From Rana temporaria (lineage: Eukaryota > Chordata > Amphibia > Anura > Ranidae): 64,000 nucleotides of DNA. Below, in pieces: positions 41,899 through 51,818 of this stretch. Both the position numbers and the translations under genes were made by a program. The stretch lies in assembly GCF_905171775.1 (NCBI RefSeq), contig NC_053501.1, forward strand, positions 75,573,134-75,637,133, read 5' to 3'. The notes under the pieces are model-generated. The model did no database searches. It was not told the origin of the DNA and saw only the letters and a program-made list of their open reading frames with translations. Numbering within the stretch: the first letter of the stretch is position 1; each line of letters opens with the position of its first letter.

Positions 41899-43064
41899 CA
41901 GTGGGGATCGAAAGTTTGGGCACCCCAGGTAAAAATTTGTATTAATGTGCATAACGAAGCCAAGGAAAGATGGAAAAATCTCCAAAAGGCATCAAATTAC
42001 ATATTAGACATTCTTATAATATGTAAAAAAAAGTTAGATTTTATTTCCATCATTTACACTTTCAAGATTACAGAAAACAAAAAAATGGCATCTGCAAAAG
42101 TTTGGGCACCCTGCAGAGTTAATATCTTGTACTGCCCCCTTTGGCAAGTATCACAGCTTGTAAACGCTTTTTGTAGCCAGCCAAGAGTCTTTCAATTCTT
42201 GTTTGAGGTATCTTTGCCCATTCTTTCTTACAAAAGTCTTCCAGTTCTTTGAGATTTCTGTGCTGTCTGTCACGCACTGCTCTTTTAAGGTCTATCCATA
42301 GATTTTCAATTATGTTGAGGTCAGGAGATGGTGAAGGCCATGGCAAAACCTTCAGTTTACGCCTTTTGATGTAATCCCCCGTGGATTTTGAGGTGTGTTT
42401 AGGATTATTATCCATTTGTAGAAGCCATCCTCTCTTTAACTTCAGCTTTTTCACAGATGGCATCTAGTTACCATCCAAAATTTGGGTTTTGAATTGCTTT
42501 TCTCACAATCCTGCGAGCTGTTCTGTCTGATATTTTTCTTGGTCTTCCCTATCTTGCTTTAACTTCCACTGTTCCTGATGACTGACATTTCTTAATTACA
42601 TTCCGAACAGAGGATATTGACATCTGAAAATGCTTTTCTATCTTCTTATAGCCTTCTCCAGCTTTGTGAGCGTCAACTATTTTCAGTTTCAGTTTTCTAG
42701 ACAACTGCTTAGAAGAACCCATGGTGCTGATTGTTGGGGCAAGGTCAGATGAGTCTGGGCATTTAAAACCTTTGAGATTGACATCACCTGGTCTTCCCAG
42801 ACGATGATTGAGAACAATCCATGACACTGGCAGGTCTCAGCTTTGCAAAGGGGGCAGTGCATGCTATAAATTCTGCAGGGTGCCCAAACTTTTGCAGACG
42901 CCATTTTTTTGTTTTCTGTAATTTTGAAAGTGTAAATGATGGAAATAAAATCAAATGTCTAATGTCTAATCTGTAATTTGATGCCTTTTGGAGATTTTTC
43001 CATCTTCGTTATGCACATTAATACAAATTTTTACCTGGGGTGCCCAAACTTTCAATCCCCACTG
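41899..43064 (-). mobile_element. Tc1-type transposon, internally deleted
   Basis: The ends CAGTGGGGATCGAAAGTTTG and AAACTTTCAATCCCCACTG are inverted, with TA on both sides (41897-41898, 43065-43066). The terminal repeats are long (roughly 200 bp, including AATTTGATGCCTTTTGGAGA and its complement). It carries a minus-strand transposase that has lost its middle. Confidence 0.92.
42119..42827 (-). pseudogene. Tc1 transposase with central deletion
   Basis: On the minus strand the N-terminal part (42549-42827) reads MGSSKQLSRKLKLKIVDA, KAGEGYKKIEKHF and SISSVRNVIKKCQSSGTV, the first helix-turn-helix. The C-terminal part (42119-42463) has LLQMDNNPKHTSKST (second catalytic Asp), SPSPDLNIIENLWIDLK (Glu) and LLAGYKKRLQAVI at the normal C-terminus. 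The segment with the second helix-turn-helix and the first catalytic Asp (WSDET region) is missing between 42463 and 42549. Non-functional. Confidence 0.9.
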
Positions 43065-43066
43065 TA

Positions 43067-43335
43067 GTTGGTGCGCAGGATTGAGCCCTGCTGCAAATTA
43101 TTTCAGCAAACATTGTAATTACACGCCCCTGTTAAACAGAGGTAGAAAAATTGGGCCTTAGGCACTGGTGCTGGAACCACAACACTGCAACCCCTCGCAG
43201 ATACTCTAGTTGGAGCACAGGAATGAGCCCTGCTGCAAAGTATTGCAGCAAAAATTTTAATTACATGCCCCTGTTAAACAGGGGCACAAAAATTGGGCCT
43301 TAGCCACTGGTGGCGGTGCCCACTGGAGTGGGTCT
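43067..43335 (-). repeat. About 130-bp tandem units of the hAT element, proximal part
   Basis: Two units with TGAGCCCTGCTGCAAA, GTAATTACACGCCCCTGTTAAAC and GAAAAATTGGGCCTTAG. CAGATACTCTAGTTGG at about 43198 is the undisturbed version of the site hit by both the LTR element and the Tc1 element. Confidence 0.8.
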
Positions 43336-43339
43336 TTGA

Positions 43340-44260
43340 GGTACGCTTGCCAACACACTGCATGGCAGGTCGACATATGTCTGGTCAAGCATGTGGTGCC
43401 CAAGCGGTGATGTTTTGGCCTTGCGAGATACGCTTACGACATATGTTGCAAATAGCAGCGGTGCGATCTGATGCACTCGTCTCAAAAAAGGCCCACACCA
43501 AAGAACTTTTGGAATAACGTGGAGAGACAGTAGCGCCCTGCACATGCGGAGCTCTGCGTTGTGATGCAGTCGGTGTGCTGCCCTTAAACTGGCCCCTGGA
43601 GGGCATCCTGCCTCATTGGAGATGTGCCTCCTCCTCTCTCCTATCAGGCACCCACATGGAGTCAGTGACCTCATCATCCCCTCCCTCCTCATCACTGTAG
43701 AAAACCTGGCAGTATGCTGCAGCTGGGGGAACATGACTGCCAGATTGCTGTCCTTCTTGGGCACCCCCTCTCTCTGGGCTCACGTTACTGCCTTCCTCTA
43801 GCTGTGTGCCATCATCAGAGCCTTCAAAACACTGCACATCCTCCTGCAGCATGTACCCAACACTGTGGTCAAACAGTTCGGGGGACTCCTCAGGAGGACA
43901 TGGTGGGGCTAGGGAAGGAGTGACTGATACCATTGAGCAGAGGGAAGAGGCAGCATTGGCAGCTGCTTTTCCAGACAAAGTACCCTGAGCCTGGGTGAGA
44001 GAGCATAAGGAGGATGAGGACGGCTTGGTCATCCACTCTACCAAGTGTTCGGCATGTTGCGGCTCAACACGGCCAGCTGCCGAAAAAAAGGACGAGCGTG
44101 TCCCATGGCCACGTGCTGATGAGGATGCACCATGTCCACGATCAGCAGCATTGTTGCCTCTAGACGCAGAGTCTGCTTGCCCTCTTTTATCGGCTCGTGA
44201 CTGTCTGCCTCTCCTTGTTGTCCTTCCAGACATACTAATGGCCTGCAGGGAGATGTAGCT
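43340..44260 (-). pseudogene. hAT transposase N-terminal region with BED finger
   Basis: The minus-strand frame 43613-44290 holds a basic N-terminus (SGRTTRRGRQSRADKRG), then EPQHAEHLVEWMTKP and PEESPELFDHSVGYMLQEDV, and an acidic tail (YSDEEGGDDEVTDSM). The frame 43385-43606 follows with SLVWAFFETSASDRTAAICNICRKRI, a BED-type zinc finger that binds DNA ends. The catalytic domain is not found beyond the 130-bp repeats. It is homologous to the plus-strand copy at 45630-46190. No functional frame across the frameshift near 43,610. Confidence 0.75.
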
Positions 44261-44923
44261 GTACAAATACTGACAATACTTGCTGATCACTGCCTGTGGT
44301 ATTAATATGAGAACACCAGCAAATGTATTGACGTAGCTTTAGGTGCACACTGTGCAGAGAACACAGTACACCAAGTGAGAATACTGCAGCTAGCACAATC
44401 ACCTGCCTGCCAGTATATTAAGAAGAGCATACAGGAACGGGTCTATCTAAACTCAATACAGTGTATAAATATATGTACAACACCTGGGATGCATATATAT
44501 CCTCTACACACTGTAACTGACTCGCCTGCCTGCCTGCTCTATCTAACTCAAAATAAATTACACTTTCTCTCTCTCTCTTTAGCCACCGCAACACACTACA
44601 CAAGGCCGCCACGAAGGTGGCCTTATATAGTGTGGGGCGTGTACTAAACCCCCTGAGACATAATTGGCCAAAGCCACCCTGGCTTTGGGCAATTATGGCT
44701 GTCCATTTTTTGCACGTTGTGATTGGCCAAAGTATGTGGGTCATAGTGCATGCTTGGCCAATCATCAGCCAGCAATGCACTGCGATGCCACAGTGAATTA
44801 TGGGCCGTGACAATAAACTCGAATTTGGCGCGAACTGCCCATAACGTTCGTAATTCGATGAACGGTCGAACATACAATGTTCGAGTCGAATATGAGTTTG
44901 GCTCGAACATGAAGCTCATTCCT
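44261..44923 (-). mobile_element. 5' leader and terminal end of the minus-strand hAT element
   Basis: On the minus strand the end reads CTAGGAATGAGCTTCATG followed by TTCGAGCC and TTCGACTCGAACATTG (self-complementary TTCGA words). GCCCCACACTATATAAGGCC, a TATA-like promoter, then lies about 300 bp inside, upstream of the transposase start near 44,230. The element thus kept its promoter side. Confidence 0.6.
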
Positions 44924-44939
44924 AGTGTGAACTGAAAAA

Positions 44940-45262
44940 TCATCTGGCACAGCTGCTGGTTCTATAGTAGAAGGACCTGGCTCATTGCCTTTCTTGGTAT
45001 GAAAACGTGAATCCTTCTGGGTCACTCCTATTTTCTGTCGGCCACTGGGTGCATCACACACATGAAGGGATGAGGGTTTAAACTTTCTATTATACATATT
45101 GTTCTTAAATAGTTTGCCTTTAAACCAACTGGACCCATTGGAACCCCTGATAGGTGCTGTACCCGAGCCATGGGTGGATTGGTGAATGGGAGGGTGATGG
45201 GAACTGTCTGGTGGAGGTCTTTTTCTGGGGTGTGAGTGGTTGGCGCCCCTATATTGTTGCAC
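44940..45262 (-). CDS. Unidentified ORF fragment, basic and Ser/Pro/His-rich
   Basis: A minus-strand frame of about 107 codons is open from 45262 up to the hAT end at 44,923. It reads RGANHSHPRKRPPPDSSHHP, then SKAGS-like polar sequence and DAPSGRQKIGVTQKDSRFH. I do not recognise it. The hAT element appears to have inserted into it and cut its 3' part. It may be a retroelement fragment. No membrane segment or catalytic motif seen. Confidence 0.35.
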
Positions 45263-45600
45263 TAGTGTGACGTGGTGAAAAAAACAGGAAACAAGCGCCT
45301 CTTAATTAAGACTGTTTGTGTTTAATAGACAAGTGTATTAAAAAACTCACATTTGTGGTATCTGTAAGTATATTCCAGTAAACCCCTATCTCCGTCTCAG
45401 CTGTCAGTGGTGGTCTTCTCCAGTTGCTCCATGAGCAGCCAGTGACCTGACCAGCAGGAATCTTTCGGCGTTCAGGCGGGATCCAGAGCAAGGCCTGGAA
45501 TGCAGCTGGTGGATCACAGGAGAGGGCTGGAATGCCGCGTACGGCGGGATGACGTCACTAATGTGATTGCGACGCATTTAGAGTGTGCGCAATACAGTGT
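45263..45600. other. Non-coding stretch between the two hAT copies
   Basis: CTGACGTCA-type and CAGGAATCTTTCGGC words are present but no gene is recognised. Confidence 0.35.
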
Positions 45601-47065
45601 AGTGTACTGTGAAAAGAAATATTCCTATCATGTCTAGGGAGGCCACTAAGGAGAGGCAGACGTTTACAGACCACTAAAGAAGGGCAAGCAGTTTCTGTAT
45701 CTACAATCAACAGTGGTGGTCGTGGACATGGTGCATGCTCTGCCGGTGGTCGTGGGGCATGCTTGTCCTTTTTTCTGCTGCTGGCCCTGTTAATGAGCCA
45801 CAATGTTCAGAAGAGTTGGTGGAGTGGATAACAAAGCCGTTCTCATCCTCCTCATCCTCTATCACCCAGGCTCATAGTATTTTGCCTTCCAACGCAGCTG
45901 CCAAAGCTGGCTATTTCACTGGCTCCTTGTCCCCAGTTACTCCTTCCGTAGCCCCACCATCATGCACAGAGGAGACCCCAGAATTATTTGACTATAGTGT
46001 TCGTTACATGCTGCTGGAGGATAGTAGTTGTGATTCTTCCAAAACATCTATATGCTCCCCTCCCTCCTCTTCTTTTTCCTCTATGGCCTCTTCTGCAGAA
46101 TTGTTCTCTGAACCAGCAGTGCTCCCTAATCGCTCAAGGGACTACAAAAAAAGTCAGGCAAAAAGATGTAATGCGGTGCTCGAGTAGGTCTGCCTAGGGG
46201 ACAGGAATCAGCCAGGAATGGTTGTATGTGACAATGGCACCAACCTTCTCTCCACCCTCCGACAGAGACACTTGACCCATGTTCCATTTTGGCACACGTG
46301 CTGAATTTGGTGGGGCTATGTTTCTTGATCAGGTAACCAGGCTTACAAGATCTCCTGAGGCAGGCCAGAAAAGTCTGTGGTTAATTCCGCCTGTTATACA
46401 ATGCCAGTGCTCGGCTGGCTAACATTCAAAGGGAATGCAACCTGCCCGCCAACCGCCTCATTTGTAACATGCCCACCATTGACAATACTGCAGCGTCTGC
46501 ACACATAGCAGAGAACCTGTATGAGTATGGCACCAGGACAGGGTCAGGGGAGCTTGGCTTCTTTTTGCCACACCAGTGGCTACTGATCAAGGATGCATGG
46601 ACTGTCCTGACACCATTTGAGGAGGCCACAAGGTTGGTGAGCAGTGACAATGCATGCATCAGTGACCCTGTCCCTCTAGTCTTTCTGCTGGAGCACATGC
46701 TTTGTGGAATCATAGACAGGGCACTTGAGGCAGAACAGCAGGAGGAAGAGGAGGACCTTTCCTCTCAAGGCCCCCCTTCATCCAGATAGCATTCCTGCGG
46801 GTCCACACAGGAAGAAGAGGAGGAAGAGAAGGATTGTGTCAACATGGATGTTGAGGATAACACGCAGCAATCTTCAAGGGAGGGTTTTCAGTCCCTAGAA
46901 ACCCAAAGAGTTGTACGTGGCTGGGAGGAGGTAGTTACGGATAATGTGATCCTTAATGACCCAGAATAAAATGCCTCTGCAAATTTACGCTGCATGGCCT
47001 CCCTGATTCTGCAAAGCCTGCAACAGGACCCTAGGATTCAAGGTATTAAGGAGAGGGGTCATTAC
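45601..47065 (+). pseudogene. hAT transposase relic, BED region deleted, cut by an LTR
   Basis: The plus-strand copy of the same hAT family as 43340-44260. It has an N-terminal REATKERQT start (about 45630) and CSEELVEWITKPFSSS and TEETPELFDYSVRYMLLEDS (45735-46187). It then jumps directly to the catalytic domain: GMVVCDNGTNLLSTLRQ (Asp-Asn-Gly box, about 46217) and, in another frame, NLPANRLICNMP-type scraps and HQWLLIKDAWTVLTPFEEATRLVSSDNA (about 46585-46650). LRCMASLILQSLQQDPR and IKERGHYC close it. The BED finger is missing. Several shifts and stops make it dead. At 47065 it stops at a retroviral LTR. Confidence 0.85.
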
Positions 47066-47584
47066 TGTCAGGGAAATTTGGCTATACGCTATGTGCACAC
47101 CATATCTCCTGTGCTAATAAGCACACATTTTGTCTAATGATATAATGCATCTTACCTACAACTCTATTTCCTGTATATCCCCAAATAAACAGACATCACC
47201 ACAGCTTATGTTTTAGCTCCATCAGCATGACTGCCCAGTAACTAGTGTGCTTGGCTTTTATTCGCAAATGACAAAAGCTATGACAAACAGGAAGTGATGG
47301 CTCAGCAGCCAATCGCTTCCTCCATGGGAAGTGACGTCACAGGATATGACCTAACAGGAAATCCTTTCAACAGGATGAGTTAATACAAACAACCAATTAA
47401 TAATGGCTAAAGGAGTCCTATGGGTGTGTTTGAGCAGAGACAGGGTGTATTGCCTTTCCTGGATTCCACTAAACAAAAGAAGTCGCACGTATGAACAAAG
47501 ATGCACTCTGTCTGCGGGAGAACTAAGACTGGGCGACACTATGACGATACTTATTAAATATATCTTCATAAAATTTCCACAACA
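47066..47584 (-). repeat. 3' LTR of an endogenous retrovirus
   Basis: On the minus strand it runs TGTTGTGGAAATTTTATG to AAATTTCCCTGACA, with TG...CA ends and 519 bp. GCGAATAAAAGCC supplies a polyadenylation signal and a purine tract (AAAGAGGAGGAGC, 47585-47597) precedes it. Env coding lies upstream. The outer flank is the hAT frame ending at 47065. No 5' LTR is seen in this window. Confidence 0.8.
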
Positions 47585-47721
47585 GCTCCTCCTCTTTGTC
47601 ATATGCTCCCATGTGTCCCTTGATGAATCTTGATCTTCTTACACTTGGAAATTAATCAGCCCTTAAAGTCCACATGAGTTCATAAAAAGTAAAACACGGC
47701 TTGACATGTAGACTCTGTTCT

Positions 47722-48110
47722 TCAGGAGAGATGACATGATGAGCTGTAGAAATTGCTGGTCGGTCTGGGATCCTCTGTGTCTTGTACTTGGGTTGGGCTT
47801 CGGGGGAGTCTCATCTCATCGAGGAAGATGTTGTTATCTGCTCGGGCTCTGGTCACGCGTTCAATCAGGCAACAGGAGCACCTCATCACGACATATAGAA
47901 GGAATAGAAACAAAAATGACATAAGTATATATATTCCTACTAAATTCAACCACGGTCCAATGGAAAATAAAAAATCCCCAAAGTTTCTTAAACCCTTAAC
48001 CCGCCGTGCTTCAGTGGCTGCTGTCTCACCATCAGTGGGCCTCAAACCGGAGCTGTACGAGAGGCCTTCCTCAGGCTCACCAACCAGGTACGTGACAGGC
48101 ACATTAAACA
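47722..48110 (-). pseudogene. env: Retroviral Env, transmembrane-subunit C-terminal fragment
   Basis: The minus-strand frame encodes about 125 residues: a short external stalk (GEPEEGLSYSSGLRPTD), a strongly hydrophobic span (NLVGIYILMSFLFLFLLYVV) and a Cys pair at its inner edge (RCSCC). A hydrophilic tail of about 45 residues (LIERVTRARADN, PTSNFYSSSCHLS) follows. With the purine tract and LTR just downstream, this fits the end of an Env transmembrane subunit. The fusion peptide and surface subunit are absent; beyond about 48,110 the frame runs into a T-rich host-type repeat. Remnant, not a working gene. The retroviral genus is not clear. Confidence 0.65.
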
Positions 48111-48204
48111 AAGAAGAAAACACATATTTTGCCACGTGAAAAACCAAGTGACAGACACAGCAAAACGCACAGAAAAAAAACATGAAAAATCCACATGACA
48201 CCAA

Positions 48205-49632
48205 AATGTCCCATGAGCTACTTTGTCACGTGTAGCGCAGCCCATTGAAATCGACAGGCTGCCCTATGTGTGTCAATTGAAAAATGAGCCATAAACATGC
48301 AATCCCACTAGTCTAGGTGTGAATGGGGCCTGAAAGTGAAATTGGCGCATTTGCACAAGAGCAATGAGGCTCCATTCACATTTGTGTGTTTCCAAAAGCA
48401 TGGCAAACTGCACAGAAAATGTTCACTTTGACATGCGTTTCAGAAACGCACTGCAAATTTGCATTGTGTTTGTGTTGTCATTACATGTTAAAGACACCCT
48501 AAGTGCAGCAAATGCAACAACAAAATGCGGTAACACACCATGCTCCACTCCAAAAGACGTTCCGGAGCCTCTCTGGGGCAATTGTTGTGTGTAGGGCATG
48601 GGCTGCCCAATTAGCGATGAGTGAAAACGCTCCAAATCACCTAAAACCAATGCATGTGGGAATGTGAGTTTTCGCTACGTGGAGATGTGAATGAGGTCTT
48701 CATCCACTGCCTCCTATGTACTTGTATAAAGATGACATACACTATGCAATCTGGTTGTACAACATTTGTACAATTTCCTTTAGATTTACCAGAACTATCA
48801 AATAGGAAGACAAACCTGAAAAATCTATTCAATTCGTATCAAATCAGGCAGGCCCTTGTACTACAAGGCTGATAGGAGATCTAAGGGAGATTGTACAGGA
48901 AGTCATGGAAGGTAGTATTATAATTAGGGAGGTGTGGCCCAAAGTGGAACATACCCACCAGACAGCCAGCACTGCACACCGTCAATCATAGGCAGCATGT
49001 GTATGTACAGCTGCCGGTCAGGAAATGCTATACTGCCTATGATTGGTGGTGTGCCATGATGGCTTCCTAGCGGGTTCGATCCAAACACGCCCAAGCCCAT
49101 CACTGGTGGTAAACACACCCTATCACACCCTCTTCTGTGATGCCACATGGAAGTGAAGGCTTCGGGGAGATGACCTAAAGTGGAGTGAATGCTGAGACAA
49201 TCTACAGGAAGTGATTGAATCTGAAAATCAGTTTAAACATTCAAACACATTGACAAGGTAAGCGGGAGAAAAGCACATTGGGATGGCTGGGCAAGAAATA
49301 GCAGTGAAAAATGCTTCTATTTATTATGAAAGGTGAAATTGTGCCCAAAAAGGTGAACTTATCCTATGGCTCTATTCACACCTAAGCGAAGTGCAGCGCC
49401 AGCTGCTGCATCGCATTTTCTTTTGCTTTTTAAGTGTTTGTGTAGTGTAATTGTTTGAACGACATTATTCATTTGAATGGACCTCCCTTCACTCCAAAAG
49501 CACTCCAAAGAAGCTCACGTACCAAATTTTGGCACAGAGCCAGGAGCGTTTAGCAGTGAGATTTTTGCAGCGATTTAAGCACGTTTTGTCGCTCAAAATT
49601 AGTGGTAAAATTGTTCCACGTTTGGGGTACCA
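48205..49632. other. Non-coding repeats, no gene
   Basis: About 48,300-48,640 has GTGTGAATGGGGCCT and GGCTCCATTCACATTTG, mirror-like ends of an unnamed repeat. Another GGCTCTATTCACACCTAAGC is at 49,370. CACCAATCATAGGCAG-type blocks are inverted around 48,980-49,045. No coding frame recognised. Confidence 0.4.
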
Positions 49633-49636
49633 TTAA

Positions 49637-50998
49637 CCACTTATCCACTATCCCTATTGTTCTGGGTGGACATTATATGACGTTGCGCCTTTCCAAGCCA
49701 CTAGGGGGCGTGTGCATGCCCACCGTGTCACTGGGGACCCGATGTGCATGCACGGCGGCGGCCGGGCACCGGCGATTGCCCAGTTACTGAGCAGGACCAT
49801 GGATCTGTGTGTGTAAACACACAGATCCACATCCTGTCAGAGAGAGGGGACCGATGGTGTGTTTCTTGTACATAGGGACAACCATGGGTCACCTCCCCCA
49901 GTCACTCCCCTCCCTCCACGGTAAGAATCACTCCCTAGGAAATACATTAACCCCCTTGATCGCCCCTCAGGCCTCGTACACACGACCGAACATGTCTGCA
50001 GAAACTGGTCCGCGGACCAATTTCAGCGGACATGTTCGGTCGTCTGTACGGCCGACCGGACCGGATTCCCGGCCTAGCGGACAGGTTTCCAGCGGACAAA
50101 TGTTTCATAGCATGCTATGAAACATGTCCTCTGGAAGCCTGTCCGTCGGACATGTTCGGTCGTCTGTACGACTCACCGGACATGTCCGCTCGGCCGAAAG
50201 CCCTCGCACGCATCGAAGTGATTCAACGCATGCGTGGAAGCATTGACCTTCCAGGGTTGCGCACGTCGCCGCGTCATCGTCACCGCGTTCGCTGTCCGCG
50301 GGAAATTTGCTCTGATGGTGTATACAGCCATCAGACCAAAATCCGGCAGCGGACATGTCCCATGAAAACGGTCCACGGACCGTTTTCATCGGACAGATCC
50401 GGTCGTGTGTACGAGGCCTTAGTGTTAACCCCTTCCCGGCCAGTCACATTTATACAGTAATCAATGCATTTTTATAGCAGGGAATGTGAATGGTTCCAAA
50501 AATGTGTCAAAGTGTCCGATGTGTCTGCCGCAATATCGCAGTCACGATAAAAATCGCTGATCGCCGCCATAGTACAAAAAAATAATAATAAAAATGCTAT
50601 AAATCTATCCACTATTTTATAGACCCTATAACCTTTGCGCAAGCCAATCAATATACGCTTATTGCGATTTTTTTTTACCAAAAATATGTAGAAGAATACA
50701 TATCGGCCTAAACTGAGAAAAAAAATAAAAATGGATATTTATTATAGCAAAAATTAAAAAAGATTGTGTTTTTTTCAAACTTGTCCCTCTTCTTTTGTTT
50801 ATAGCGCAAGAAATAAAAACCGCAGAGGTGATCAAATACCACCAAAAGAAAGCTCTATTTGTGGGGAAAAAATTATAAAAATTTCATTTGGGTACAGTGT
50901 TGCATGACTGCGCAATTGTCATTCAAATTGTGACAGAGCTAAAAGCTGAAAAATGGCCTGCGCAGGAAGGGGGGTGAAAGTGCCCTGTAGGCAAGTGT
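49637..50998. mobile_element. TTAA/CCACTT-type element with nested MITE
   Basis: TTAA (49633-49636) precedes CCACTTATCCACTATCC, and the right end CTGTAGGCAAGTGT is followed by TTAA (50999-51002). It shows the family's late order AAATACCACCAAAAGAAAGC, GGGTACAGTGTTGCATGAC. It has hairpins such as TGTGTGTGTAAACACACAG near 49,805. Non-coding. Confidence 0.75.
49970..50418. mobile_element. GTACACACGA-family MITE nested in the TTAA element
   Basis: The ends GGCCTCGTACACACGACCG and CCGGTCGTGTGTACGAGGCC are inverted and nearly perfect. Flanks TCA and TTA are a near match to a 3-bp duplication. The core repeats GGACATGTTCGGTCGTCTGTACG twice and has CATAGCATGCTATG at the centre. Non-coding. Confidence 0.8.
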
Positions 50999-51169
50999 TT
51001 AAGAAATAACGGCATCACAAAGGTGCTGTGATTCTGGAATTGCAGGCAGGATCACTTGATTTTGTTTCCACTCATGACAGCTTTATTTCTGACAACATGC
51101 CTTGATTGACTGCAGCTAATCACATGGTACAGGGTGCTGTGATTGGCCCAGGTACCATGTGATAGCTGT

Positions 51170-51205
51170 CCGGCGGCTTTTGAAAAATCCAAGTATACTA
51201 TCACC
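51170..51205 (-). pseudogene. CR1/L2-type LINE RT scrap (segment a)
   Basis: On the minus strand IVYLDFSKAA is the RT block with the first catalytic Asp. The frame is cut by the hAT MITE at 51206 and continues at 51678. Confidence 0.7.
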
Positions 51206-51669
51206 CAGGGGTCAAGTCCTGGGGAAAAAAGTGTGGGAACTCCCACCCAAGATCAACTCTCCCACCAAAAAAATAAATAAAATGATACGCTCATATGCAT
51301 AATTACTAAACTGCATGTGTTGTTTTTTTTTCGATCCACTGTACCTTAGTAATCCTTTATGTTACTGACCGCTTCCTGTATATGGATTCATCGGGTAGTG
51401 TGCAGGTATTTCGTCACTTCCTCGATGCCGCAATGTCTCCTGGGAGCTTTTGTCATTGTTCCCAGGAGACATTGCAGAGGTCTGCCGCGAGTTATCGCAG
51501 GATTTAGAAAGAACTTGCCCCGACAGTGACTCGAGCTGGGCACCGCCGCTTAGTGAAGGATTGGCTCGGGCGGCTCGGCTGCTCTAGTCCTGCAAAGGGA
51601 ACTGAGTTCCTGCTGTGAAAAAAGTGTAGGAACTCCGTTCCCACGCGTTCCCGCAGGACTTCAGCCCTG
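51206..51669. mobile_element. hAT MITE copy B, 8-bp duplication
   Basis: The ends CAGGGGTCAAGTCCTG and CAGGACTTCAGCCCTG are inverted; CTATCACC flanks both (51198-51205, 51670-51677). It is a close relative of 24898-25488 without the inverted duplication. One small hairpin, CTCCTGGGA/TCCCAGGAG, sits at the centre. Non-coding. Confidence 0.9.
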
Positions 51670-51677
51670 CTATCACC

Positions 51678-51818
51678 ACAGCCACCTCTCTGTCCAAGGT
51701 TTTACTTACCTCCCTATAAAAAGAAATCAGGTTTGTTTGACAACTTCTGTCATTTATAAATCCATGCTGTCTGTTGCTTAAATTTTTTTTCCAGCATATC
51801 TATGTGGTCTTTTATCAA
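51678..51818 (-). pseudogene. CR1/L2-type LINE RT scrap (segment b)
   Basis: The minus strand reads MLEKKFKQQTAWIYK-like, then SNKPDFFL and TLDREVAVV, upstream of segment a. The segment is cut at its 5' side by the TTAA element at 51819 and resumes beyond 53615 with a KILE-type scrap. Confidence 0.6.

Noticed and set aside
47403..47633. 76-codon plus-strand frame with hydrophobic end
   Set aside because: It lies inside the retroviral LTR read on the wrong strand.
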